A stretch of 64,000 nt of DNA from Lunularia cruciata. Taxonomy: Eukaryota; Streptophyta; Marchantiopsida; Lunulariales; Lunulariaceae. The translations under genes were made by a program, and so were the position numbers. Location of the stretch: contig OX419759.1 of assembly GCA_948567375.1 (NCBI GenBank), positions 28,249,493 through 28,313,492 on the forward strand, written 5' to 3'. Below the pieces are notes generated by a model. It was not told where the DNA came from and did not search any database. It worked only from the letters and a program-made list of their open reading frames with translations. Shown in pieces: positions 30,046 through 40,300 of the stretch. Numbering within the stretch: position 1 is the first letter of the stretch; each line of letters opens with the position of its first letter.

Positions 30046-31350
30046 GAGGAGGAGGTTGGACTCAAGAGGAAAAGGAAAAGGGGTTAGGGACAAAAGGTTT
30101 CAACTTGGAAATATGAAAGATAGGATGGATATGCATGTGACAAGGCAAGGCAAGTCGATAAGCAACAGGAGAGATAATTTGGGTGATATCAAAGGGTCCT
30201 ATCCAATTAGAGGCAAGTTTACAAACTTGGGTATCAAGTGGGAGAAGGAGGTTACTAGAGGATAGCATGACTTTATCACCCACTTCAAAGGTGAGATCAT
30301 GACAATGGTGGTCCGTATATTGTTTTTGGTGATTCTGAGCAACAAGGAGGTGAGACTTGGCTTGTTGGAGAGATTGGGATAAAGTGGTCAAGAATGTGGA
30401 AGTATGAGGAACCTGAGATGGGGGTGGAGCAAGAAGAGAATCTGGAACAAGCGGATCTTGGCCAAAATTAAGAAAGAAATGAGAAAATCCTGTGCTTGCC
30501 TGTTTGGAATTGTTGTAGGCAAATTCTATAGCTACAAGACATTTGTCCCAATTGGTATGGTGGACATTGGCAAAAGCACGCAACATATCCTCCAATGTAT
30601 GATTTGCACGTTTGGTTTGTCCATCAGTTTGAGGATGATAGGCCGTGGACAAAGCAAGCTTGGTGCCGAGTATCTGGAAGAGTGCTTGCTAAACATCTTG
30701 GTAAAGCAAGAATCACGGTCAGAGATGAGTACACGTGGCATCCCATGATGCTTGAAGACATTGTCAAAGTAGATTTGCGCTAAGGTTGGAGCATCCATGA
30801 TATCACAAGTTGGTGCCAAGTGGATTTGCTTACTAAGCTTATCCACAAACACCACAATTGCGGTGTGTCCTTGTTTTGTCTTTTGCAAGGATGTGATGAG
30901 ATCCAAACTCACATGATCCAAGCAAGCGGATGGAACGGTGAGTGGTTGAAGGAGTCCACTCGGCTTTTGGTTGTTGGTCTTGTTACGTTGGCAGCTCTCA
31001 CACAATCAAACAAATGCTTGAAGATCTCGTGTCATGTTGGGCCACCACCATTGAAGTTGGAGGGTACCCAAGGTCTTGTCCACACCCATGTGACTAACGA
31101 TGGGTAAATCATGGGCTTCTTGAAGGCGCAAGTCGAAGATCACCTTTAGTTGGAACATAGATCCGATCCTCATGGAATAAAAGGCCCTCCTTGATGTAGA
31201 AGGTGTTGTTCTCTTCAACGCATGTCATTAGGCGACCATGTACCATTTGGAAGAAGGGATCTTGGTGTAGAGCTGACTGAAACTTGTTTTGGACCTTGGA
31301 GTCAACTAACACCGTTGAAATTGCCATTGTGATGAGAGGAAGAGACTTCA
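30046..31350 (-). pseudogene. Integrase of C2, catalytic Glu changed to Lys
   Basis: H2C2 region HDLPIVSHMGVDKT ... CESCQRNKTNNQ; core LDLITSLQKTKQGHTAIVVF (first Asp region), ISDRDSCFTKMF (second Asp) and STAYHPQTDGQTKRANHTLE. In the last motif the family has T-E at the third catalytic position, but here the codon is AAA (minus strand, 30611-30613), giving Lys. The C-terminal domain has GPFDITQIISPVAYRLAL. Because the D-D-E triad is broken and a frameshift separates the halves near 30600, this copy cannot integrate by its own enzyme. Confidence 0.85.
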
Positions 31351-31359
31351 AATCAGGTC

Positions 31360-32212
31360 ATCGTGATAAAGCATCAGGGATGACATAGAACCGACCTTGT
31401 TTGTACTCAAGTTTGATGTCATATAGTTGGAGTTGTTCCTCCTATCAATGATGTAGACTCTTCATGTGTTCTAAGTGTAAGGTCTGCAACAATGGTTTGT
31501 GATCAGTTTGCATGATTACTTGTTTCCCCAAGAGGTAACGCCCCCATACCTTGGTGGCGTATACCATTGCAAGTTGTTCTCAATCTTGAGCAGGGTAGTT
31601 TTGTTCAGCCATATTGAGTAGATGAGACACAAAGGCAAAAGGATGGAGTCCATATGGGAATTCTTTTTGCAAAATGGCTCCAATTGCAAAGTTAGAAGCA
31701 TCAAAATCAACCACACGGGGTAGTTGAGGATCATATGGTTGAAGAATGGGTCTTGAAGACACCATATGCTTTAACTTCTGAAATGCTTCTTCATGTTGGG
31801 TGGTCTACTAGAAGCTCAAGTTCTTTCCCAAGAGGTTAGTCAATGGTGCAGCCACATGAGCATAATAATGGATGAACCGTAGGTAAAAACTGGCCAATCC
31901 ATTGAATGCTCATACTTCTGTAGCATCCTTCGGGGTAGGCCAATCAGTAATGGCCTTGATCTTCTCTTCTTCCATCTTGATCCCCTCCGATGAGATCTTA
32001 TGACCCAAGAAGGTAACATCCTTCTGCCAAAAGGCGCACTTTGACTTCTTGTAATAAAATTTCCATTGTCATAGTCGTCTTAGGACTTCTCGCACATGGC
32101 TCACGTGTTCTGCCTTTGTCTTACTATAAATTAAGATATCATCCAAGAACACTACCAGAAACTGATCCAATAGTCCCTCCAACACCCAATGCATCTGATC
32201 CATGAAGACTAT
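31360..32212 (-). pseudogene. RT catalytic segment, thumb and RNase H of C2
   Basis: The minus strand contains LVVFLDDILIYSK (32123-32161) with the active-site Asp pair intact, then FLGHKISSEGIKMEEEKIKA, and RNase H with RVVDFDASNFAIGAILQKEF. A TGA at the junction (just before IVFMDQMHWVLEG) and a few other stops interrupt the frame. It joins the long open frame at 32213-33409. Confidence 0.85.
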
Positions 32213-33409
32213 TCAAGCATTAGTGAGTCCAAAAGGTAGAACTTGCCACTCAAAATGCCCATACCTTGTACGAAAGGCAGTCTTTTGCACATCCTCTCTA
32301 TCAATAGGAATTTGCCAATAGTCGCTACAAAGATCCAACTTGGAAAAGTAGTGTGCTCCACTTAGTTGATCAAGCAAGTCATCAATCCGAGGCAAGGGAT
32401 ATGCATTCTTCACGGTTTGCTTATTGAGCCCACGGTAATCAATACAAAAACAAAGTCTTCCATCCTTCTTTGGAACAAATAGTACCAGTGCTCCCCAAGG
32501 AGAGGTACTATGTTGTATGAAGCCCTTCTCCAACAAATCTATAAGTGTTGTTCGCAACTCCTCCAACTCCTTTGGTGAGAGCCGATAGATTGGTCTACTC
32601 ACTGGAGTACTTCCTGACAATAACTTGATCTTGAAGGGCATACCTTGATTGGAGGGTGATTCCTTTGGCAGATCATCCGGAAACACATCCACAAACTCCT
32701 TAACTATCCGATCAACCATTGCTTGATGAGGCTCTCGGTCCTCCACAGATTGTTCTTGTGCAATCAGCTTGATCCACACCGCGAATACAGACTTATCTCC
32801 TTCCAAAGCTTGCTCTATGGCTACTTTACTAACAAATTTTCCTTCTAGGGACTCATCTCTCTTCCAAGCTTGCTCCATGGTTGCCTTCTTGGCAAACTTC
32901 CCATCTTGGGACTCCACTCCCCTCAAGGTTTGCTCTATGGCTACCCTCTTGACAAACTTCCCATCTTTGGACTGACTATTCTTTGGTGTCTTATTGAGAA
33001 GTGCCAAACAACCTAATCGGAAATTCCTACCTTGGTGTTGTACTTGAATTTGGTGTCGGGTCCAATCGAATTGAACCTTATGACGTTGAAGCCAAGGTAG
33101 ACCCAGAATGATACCATAGTGTAGAGGTGCCACTACAAACCTCATACACTCCAAATACGCCTTCCCAATCTTGAATGTAACAGGATGTGAGGTGCGGGAT
33201 GCAAAACCCTTTCTACCATCCGCCATCATCAAACTACTTCCAATCACTAGCTTGATAGAAATACCCAATTCTTTTGCTACTTGCATAAACATGCAATTCT
33301 TTGAACTTCTAGAATCAACCAAAATCCTACAACCCCGATTAGATATCATACCTTGCAAGTGAAGCAAACTTGCATAGGTCGAACCTTCAATCCCATTAGA
33401 ACTAATCAA
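32213..33409 (-). pseudogene. Protease and N-terminal reverse transcriptase of C2 (398-codon open frame)
   Basis: The longest open frame in the window. Protease: [20 protein letters not shown], where the D-S-G loop has become D-S-R, then [19 protein letters not shown] tether follows with three short repeats of about 20 residues ([16 protein letters not shown]-like units at 32830-33000). RT fingers and palm: [57 protein letters not shown] and VLPFGLTNA. It ends at an in-frame TGA within RT. The long open frame suggests a relatively recent insertion. Confidence 0.88.
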
Positions 33410-33435
33410 GCTCCCAGTAGGCAGCTCAAAATCTC

Positions 33436-34350
33436 CTACCGGGATTCCTTGTTTCCTTGATCATTCCGCTTCACAACCTCCACTTGGGCAACTTGTCGAG
33501 GTTGTCCATTCTTGAATGGACATTCAGCAATGTGATGCTCCAATTGGTGACAATAAAAACAACCACCATTTTGTTGTAGTTTCTCTCTATCTGCCGTGCC
33601 AAGTGGTCTTTGTTGAATGGCATCAATCTCCATTAGTGTTGGCTCTTCCACTTGTGTGTAGTGTATTGGTAGGCTTTGTGGAGGTCGAGGTCAAGACCAA
33701 GTTGTTGCCAACAAGGAATCAAAATGTTCGGCCAACGGCATGGCTTCCTCCAAGTGTTGTGGCTCTCGCATGGTTACCTCTAATTTGGTTCTCGCCTTCA
33801 AGCCCCTCATAAATCGATCCAGAGCTTCACCTTCCAATATATCTAGAATTTGCATGATGGTGTTTTGGAACTGCATGATGTAACTTCTTACAAAGCCAAC
33901 CTGTTTCAACTCTGCCAACTTATCTTGTGCAGCTCGTGTGGCATTTATAGCTTGGAACCGACTAATCATTGCGCTCTTGAATTTTGCCCATGTCAAGATT
34001 GGTGCAAAAATTTGTTGTTCCGCTTGCTCCACTTGGAATCTCCACCATAGCTTTGCTACTCCATCCAATTGGCTTGAAGCCAAGAGAATCTATTTTTGCT
34101 TGTCTTGTAGATTCATAGCTTCAAAATAACATTCACAATCAAACACAAAATTTTCCACTGCACTTGAAGATTCTTACCTTCAAATACCTTGGGTTTAGGG
34201 AATCTGACCCGATCTTCTTCTTCTCAAATTGGTACTCTCTCCACCTGCTCTTGTCGTCAAAGATCTCATTCATCCAACAATCAAGTAAGGTGCTCAATTT
34301 GTTACTGCATTGCAAGGATAACATCGAGTATTGCTGCCATGGTTACTACT
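33436..34350 (-). pseudogene. gag of C2
   Basis: Minus-strand capsid: a 130-codon stretch (33691-34083) with KLWWRFQVEQAEQQIFAPIL, FKSAMISRFQAINATRAAQD and GLKARTKLEVTMREPQHLEE. The nucleocapsid piece (33436-33651) has CFYCHQLEHHIAEC, an intact CX2CX4HX4C. A frameshift lies between the two. The N-terminal part before 34083 is in other frames. Confidence 0.84.
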
Positions 34351-35279
34351 CTATCACACCACTCTAAATCTATCTAATTTATTAACATATAGAAACGACA
34401 CATCCACCATTCTCCATAAGTTACAACCAAAAGCACCAAGGGTTCCTCAGATATGGTGATCATATGCAGAACATCTTGTCCAAAGTGCAAGGTGATGAAT
34501 TGTGTGAAACGATGCTTAGGTAGTATTTGGATGCAAAAATCCCAATGGTTTGGTGGAAGTGGATTTGTTGGTCCATAAATTCCATCCATCCCATTCTTGC
34601 TCTGATACCAATGTAAAAGACCAAATCCGAGGAGAGAAATAGGAGAATGGAAACTCACATTGGGACACTTGAATAAGGGAAAACTCCAAATGCCTAGCAT
34701 GAGCTTTGGCTTTGGTATTTATAGGTAGCATACAAGGCCATTGAGGTGCTTCTCAAGAAGCTTCTTCAAGCCACTTTCTTAGAGTGCAAGCCAAGTTAAC
34801 TAGGAAGCTTCTCAAGAAGCTTTCTTTTAGAAGTCGCCTACTTGGCATGCAACCTAAGCTAGTTGGAAGCTTCTTGAAGCTACTTACTTGAGGTGCAAGC
34901 TAAGCTAGCCAGGAAGCTTCCCAAGAAGCTTCCTAGATAGTTCTAGAATATTCTAGGCTAATTTGTCTTATGTGCTACTTTGTAAGCCTGACTAACTTTG
35001 TCGCTGAACTCCATATTGTTACACAAGGGTTCTCACCTTTCCTCAAAGCCAAACACCTAGGAATAATACTAAGTCAACACACTAGAATCTAAAATAGTGA
35101 TGCTCATCTTTTCTATTTTCTCTGAAGTAAAGTCCCCTCTATCTTAGCTATGACTAAATTTAGCTAATCATGACTAATATAGAAATGTCCTTTATCTCCA
35201 TATACATAATATCTCTCAAGTACTAGTAATGTCAAACTAAACATCACAATACTACATACATACACAAATGGGTGTTACA

Positions 35280-36215
35280 GTACATAATGATGTGTGGGGA
35301 CCATCCCTTACACCCTCACACTCTCAAAAAATTTACTATGTAACATTTATTGATGAATGCTTAAGGTTTGTGTCGATTTATTTCATCCACCACAAGTCTA
35401 AAGTCTTTGCCACCTTCAAGAAGTGGAAGACCCTAGTGGAGACTTAGATTGGGAAGAAGGTGAGATGACTGAGATCAGATAACGCCGGGGAGTATGTCTC
35501 CAAAGAGTTTCAAGTGTATTGCACAGAACAAAGGATAACTCGCCACCTTACCACAGTTTACACTCCACAACAAAATAGTGTTGCTGAGTGGCTCAATTGG
35601 ACATTGTTGGAACATGCATGGAGTATGTTGAGCAAATCAAAGTTACCACATGAGTTTCAGGCAGAAGCTATCAACACAACAACATATGTGGTAAATATTT
35701 CTCCATCCAATGCAATAAACTTCAAGACACCATATGAGTTGAGGCATAGGTGACCAGCTGATTATGGTAGATTGAAGATATTTGGTTGTGATCCATATTC
35801 ACTCACACCTAAAGAGAAAAGGTCCAAGTTGGAAGCTAAGTCAAAGAAATGTGTTTTTCTTGGCTATGCAAGTGGAGTGAAAGCTTATAGGTTATGGGAT
35901 CTAATAGCGTGTAAGATTGTGGCCAGTAGGGATGTTTCCTTTAATGAATCCATATCATTCAAGGAGGGGAAGAATGCTCAAGCTCCCTACATTGACAAAG
36001 GCAAGTCTCTCACCTTGGATCTAGTTGAGGGGGAGATTGATCACTTAAGTGAGGAGGAAGGAGGTGCTCCTATAGCAGAGCAAGTTCTTGAGGAGCAAGA
36101 ACAAGTGAAGCAAGTAGTTGCTGGTGAGCAACAAAATGTGCTAGGTCAGTCTCACATTGGACCTACACATGGAGATCAAGCGGGAGAGTTCATCCAGGAG
36201 GTCATCAAGGCGTGC
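35280..36215 (+). pseudogene. Copia integrase core and C-terminal region
   Basis: Continues from 28947. DVWGPSLTPSHSQKIYYVTF carries the first catalytic Asp, LRSDNAGEYVSKEFQ the second and TPQQNSVAEWLNWTLLE the catalytic Glu. Then come YVVNISPSNAINFKTPYELR and the C-terminal KIFGCDPYSLTPKEKRSKLE and KCVFLGYASGVKAYRLWD, standard for Copia. In-frame stops lie before GKKVR, before LRSDN, and after YELRHR. The tail is acidic and ends in a TAG at 36216-36218. It would insert the cDNA into host DNA. Confidence 0.88.
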
Positions 36216-36240
36216 TAGTTGAGCTCCATACAGATATGGT

Positions 36241-37290
36241 ATGTGGATTGATTCAACAAAGTTGTTGGATGATGACTTGACTTATAGGGATGATGCTCAT
36301 GATTTGGTCTTGGAAGAAGGTGAACTCTCATCCTACAAGGAGGCATGTTCTTCTAGTGAAAAGGATGAGTGGTTTGGTTCTATGGAGAGGGAGATAGAAT
36401 CCTTGAGGGATAACAAGACTTGGGAGCTAGTCAGGTTACCTAAGGATCAACAAGTGATAGATTGCATGTGGATCTACAAGTTGAAGGAGGGTCCCAAAGA
36501 GGGATCAAAGATCTACAAAGCTAGGTTGCTAGCAAGGGGTTCACTCAAGAGAAGGGTGTGGACTACAATGAGGTTTTTTTCTCTTGTTGCAAAGTATTCC
36601 ACTATACGTATGTTATGTATGCTTGTTGCATCCATTTGATCTTACTTTAGATCAAATGGATGTTGTCACGGCATTTCTAAATGGTACCTTGGATGAGAGG
36701 ATCTTCATGAAACAACCTGTGGGGTTTGTGAAGAAAGGCCAAGAGGACAAAGTATGCAGATTGTTGAAGTCCTTGTATGGATTGAAGCAAGCACCTCACC
36801 AATGGAACAAGAGGTTTGACGTGTTTATGCACGCTCAAGGTTTCAATAGGAGTTTACTTGATCCTTGTGTGTCCATGAAACATCTGAGTAATAAGACCTT
36901 TGGTTTTGTTATTCTTGTGCTATATGTGGATGACATGTTGATAGCTGCCAGGGATAGATCTCAGGTGAACAAGCTCAAGGCGCTCTTGAGTTTTGAGTTC
37001 AAGATGAAGGATCAAGGGTGGCCACAAGGATATTAGGCATGGAGATCAAGAGGAACTTGGGCATAGGTTAGTTGTGGTTGACGCAAGGTGAGTATGCTAG
37101 GAAGGTACTTGCTAGGTTCAACATGGAGAACTGTAAACTAGTAAGTACTCCTCTAGCTACTCATTTCAAGCTTTCAGCGGCATGTTGTCCTATAGATGCA
37201 GTGGAGAAGGGTTTGATGGCTAACATTCCTTATGAGAAGGCTGTTGGGAGTCTCATGTACTTGATGACTTGCACTAGCAATGGGTAAGGT
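36241..37290 (+). pseudogene. Copia reverse transcriptase
   Basis: SYKEACSSSEKDEWFGSMER and NKTWELVRLPKDQQVIDCMW open the RT region. After a frame change near 36620 come LDQMDVVTAFLNGTLDERIF, LLKSLYGLKQAPHQWNKRFD and VLYVDDMLIAA, with the YVDD active-site motif intact. A second frameshift occurs near 37015. The closing part has LTQGEYARKVLARFNMENCK and NIPYEKAVGSLMYLMTCT. Gene order places it between integrase and RNase H, which is diagnostic of Copia. Confidence 0.9.
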
Positions 37291-37871
37291 GTGCAAGTAT
37301 ATGTCAAATCCAAGGACATATTGTGAAGCAATTAAGTGGATTCTAAAGTATATGAGAGGTACACTTGACTATGGGCTCTTATTTGATGGAAGATCGATGA
37401 ATGCCGCATCACTAGATGGCTATGTAGATGTTGATTATGGACAATATTTGGACAAGCAAAGGTCAACAACATGGTATGTATTCACACTTGGTGGTGGGTG
37501 CATTAGTTGGAGATCTACCTTGCAAAAGTGTGTTGTACAATCTACTATAGAAGCAGAGTATGTGGCAACAACAAAAGCAGCAAAGGAGGCAATTTGGTTG
37601 GACAGACTTGTTGCTAATGCATGATAATGTAATGCTTCATTGTGACAGTCAAAGTGCTTTACACCTAGTTGAAAATCAGGTGATGGACAGTAGGGTTAAT
37701 CATATACATCAGATATCACTTTCTTAGGCAATTGTGTCATAGAATATGCTTGATCTAGTCAAAGTTGATAGTAAGCTCAACCCAGCTGATGCCTTTACCA
37801 AAGTCATACCTTTAGTAAGTTTCTCTAAGCATTGTGCTACCTTGCAGGTTGTGCAAGTGGAGCATGAGTAG
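37280..37871 (+). pseudogene. Copia RNase H
   Basis: AIKWILKYMRGTLDYGLLFD, GYVDVDYGQYLDKQRSTTWY, GGGCISWRSTLQKCVVQSTI then EAEYVATTKAAKEAIWLDRL are the standard Copia RNase H blocks with Asp and Glu metal ligands present. A frameshift or stop near 37624 precedes LHCDSQSALHLVENQVM; the final part (LVKVDSKLNPADAFTKVIPL) ends in a TAG near 37869. Confidence 0.88.
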
Positions 37872-38060
37872 GATGACCTAGCATTGGAGGTGACCTTGGC
37901 TGTTTTGGTTACTCTATCCCTGTATGGGCTATGGTTATAAGTTCTAGTTTATCTTAGTTTACAAGAGGGGTCAAGTGATTGGTTGTTTGTCTAGAACTTC
38001 CCGATGAGTGATTAATTGTTGCAAGGTTACTAACCCCAAAACAAGAGTCAAGGTGGAGTT

Positions 38061-38221
38061 TGTTAGGTTTGACTCTTATGCCTTAGGGTTCTTGGTATTT
38101 GGGGAGTGTGGCTCTCTTGGAGGTTGAGGGTGAGTGTGGACTATGAGACTGTCGGAGGACTAGATTGGTTAAAGGACAGGAGACTCAATCAGTAAAGTAA
38201 GTTCTTGATGCTTCCCTTGGA
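38061..38221 (+). repeat. Start of the Copia 3' LTR
   Basis: The purine-rich AAGGTGGAGTT at 38050-38060 is a Copia-type polypurine tract, and TGTTAGGTTTGACTC at 38061 begins the LTR. The far end could not be located: from about 38222 the sequence carries an unrelated coiled-coil ORF relic, and the corresponding 5' LTR was not matched. The boundary at 38221 is nominal. Confidence 0.5.
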
Positions 38222-39390
38222 CATAGCCTCATATTGAGGTGAATCACATACGCCTGTCTATCGAGTGAATTGGCTTGGAATCTACATGTTTTATGTGGCA
38301 CTAATCAGTTTTATCAAACAAGAGATGATATCATTGTCGATGCAAGACCACCAATTAATGACAATGAGGTGGGCAAGAACAAGGAAGTGGCCCTAAATCA
38401 TGAAGCAAAGGAGACAATCATTTTGTGCCATGATGAGAACCTCGCGCCCAAAATAAAGAAGGCCTTATGAAGATAAATGTGCAGGGATGGAAATTCTCTA
38501 CCTTGGCTAATGGAGGCCTACACCATTTATACCATGACGCCGGTGATTGAAGCATTGGAAGAACTTTTGCCAATATACCAAAAGTTGGACCTAAAGATAA
38601 AGGAACCAAAGGTCCTCATCCGCCACTTACATCACCTTGTCCAAACCAAGATGAAAAAGAAGGACCGAGTAGTGAGGAGCACCTAGAGGAGTTCCAAAAA
38701 GAAGAACTAAAATGGAAGAAGGAGTATGAAAAGCTAATCCAAGGCTTAAAGAAGGAGGTTGATAACTATAGCATGTAGGTCTTTCACCAACAAACTTAGC
38801 AAGAGAAGGAGATGCAAAATTGGAAAGATGAACTCGCGACACTACAAAGAAAACTAGAAATAGCTTAAGCGGAGGCAAAAGCAATTGAGACCAAATACAA
38901 CAACCTGAAGTAGCTGATTGACCTTTGCATCTCCAACATATTGACCAACCTTAAACGACAACAAGAGAAGATGTTGGAGCAAGACAAGTAGATTTGTAAG
39001 GAGATGACCCAAAAACTTAGTGCCAAATGAACCAACTTGGAGAAAAAATAATCAGGGCTACTCACTACTATAGGTCATGCGACCATCTAGCTCCTTAGCC
39101 AGTTGGAGCACATGACCAACAAGACCTCCCAATGACCAAAGGCAAAGGATTTATGCACTCAAATCAACATGTTGGAGAGGAAGATGTACTCAAACAAGCA
39201 ACTTAAAGCATTGTCTATGAAATCTAGAGCCATACTAATGCCAAGTTCAAGGAGACTCAGACTAACTTTGAATTAATTGTGGACAATCAGCAAAAGGAGC
39301 TTGTGGACCTAGTTCTCATCTGCAAGGGACTGAGGGTTTGCTCCAAGCACCACCTACCCCACTTGCCAAGGAATAACAACTATAGCATTG
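38222..39390 (+). pseudogene. Degenerate coiled-coil ORF of unknown origin
   Basis: Plus-strand relic with several stops and at least one frameshift. It includes NDNEVGKNKEVALNHEAKET, VIEALEELLPIYQKLDLKIK, LIRHLHHLVQTKMKKKDRVV, then a long heptad-type stretch (ELKWKKEYEKLIQGLKKEVD, MQNWKDELATLQRKLEIA) and a final ELVDLVLICKGLRVCSKHHL. Composition (E, K, L, Q) and heptad spacing indicate a long coiled coil. I recognise no family, and detectable similarity to the family G LTR ORF is limited to coiled-coil character. It could be an accessory ORF of an uncharacterised retroelement. Confidence 0.45.
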
Positions 39391-40300
39391 TCTTACAAAG
39401 ATGATCATGGTCATTTTTTTTGTCTAATGATGAGACATCATTTTGTACATATTGTTAACATTTTTTTTTCATAATCTTAGGAATTTTGTAGATGTCCATA
39501 ATTTGTAAATAGGCAACCAAGCTAAAGTGATACATAGTATTAGCCTATTTGAGGTAGTTTAAACTGGTACCACCTTAGATCTTATTAAAATCTACAGTTA
39601 ATTGTAGATTAATTTCAGTTTTCATCCAAAAGTTTATTGGAAATGTTTGGTAGAGATGTTTTAATATTACCACCTTGGGAATCAGACACTTCTTTTGATC
39701 TTGTTAAGGTTTACTTAGGATATGATTTATTGAATTTGCTTATTAATAGGTGATTATTTATAGTACACTCTACTGTATTTGGTTTTAGACTTCTTTTATT
39801 AACTTCTTCTATCTTCTATTAACAAAATAGATATATAATATTTTATTTTCTAACAATATATTTTAGAACAAGTTTAAACAGTAAGAAAATTATTATTGGT
39901 GAAAAATATTTGGATTATTGTTCCAATAAATACATAAATTAAAAAAATCATTAGTTTTATTTTTTTTATTTTTTTTATAAAATAATTTGGATTGAAAAAA
40001 TATATTTTAAGATGGTTGATTCCAATATATTATTGGTAAGATTTTTCTTTCAAAAAATAGAGAGTTTTTATGTAAGCTTCCAAAATTTATTTTAAATATT
40101 TACTAAAAAATAAAATAAAGATATATTTATCACAATAAAAGAGTAAATCCAAATTTTAATGTGTATAAATACTTATCATAGAAATATGGTTAAAGTCTAT
40201 GAAATGTATAGTTCTTAATTTAATATGTAAATTAATGTAATTATGTGTATTCATGTACCATACTATTGGAGTTTAACATCATTATAGTATTAGCCCCGTC
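39391..40300. other. AT-rich intergenic sequence
   Basis: Long runs of A and T, no open frame of note and no recognisable repeat ends. I see nothing functional in it. Confidence 0.7.

Larger units (their letters stand above)
29387..35023 (-). mobile_element. Family C chromovirus copy C2 (5637 bp), TSD CAAGG
   Basis: A complete minus-strand element with perfect 5-bp duplications CAAGG at 29382-29386 and 35024-35028. The 3' LTR is 29387-29812 (426 bp) and the 5' LTR 34612-35023 (412 bp), with primer site TTGGTATCAGAGC at 34599-34611. Gene order on the minus strand: gag, protease/RT, RNase H, integrase, chromodomain. It is the least damaged of the family C copies. Both LTRs keep the heat-shock-type arrays. 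Confidence 0.93.
28950..35279 (-). mobile_element. Solo LTR, family D (about 690 bp), itself split by element C2
   Basis: On the minus strand it runs TGTAACACCCATTTG ... CCGGATCA in two pieces, 35279-35029 and 29381-28950, with C2 between them. The flanks are GTACTT and GTACAT, an imperfect duplication, and Copia integrase is continuous across it. The same sequence recurs, more diverged, at 44176-44902. No internal genes of family D are in the window. Confidence 0.78.

Noticed and set aside
39391-40300. AT-rich stretch as matrix-attachment region or origin
   Set aside because: AT richness alone is not evidence, and no motif supports either role.
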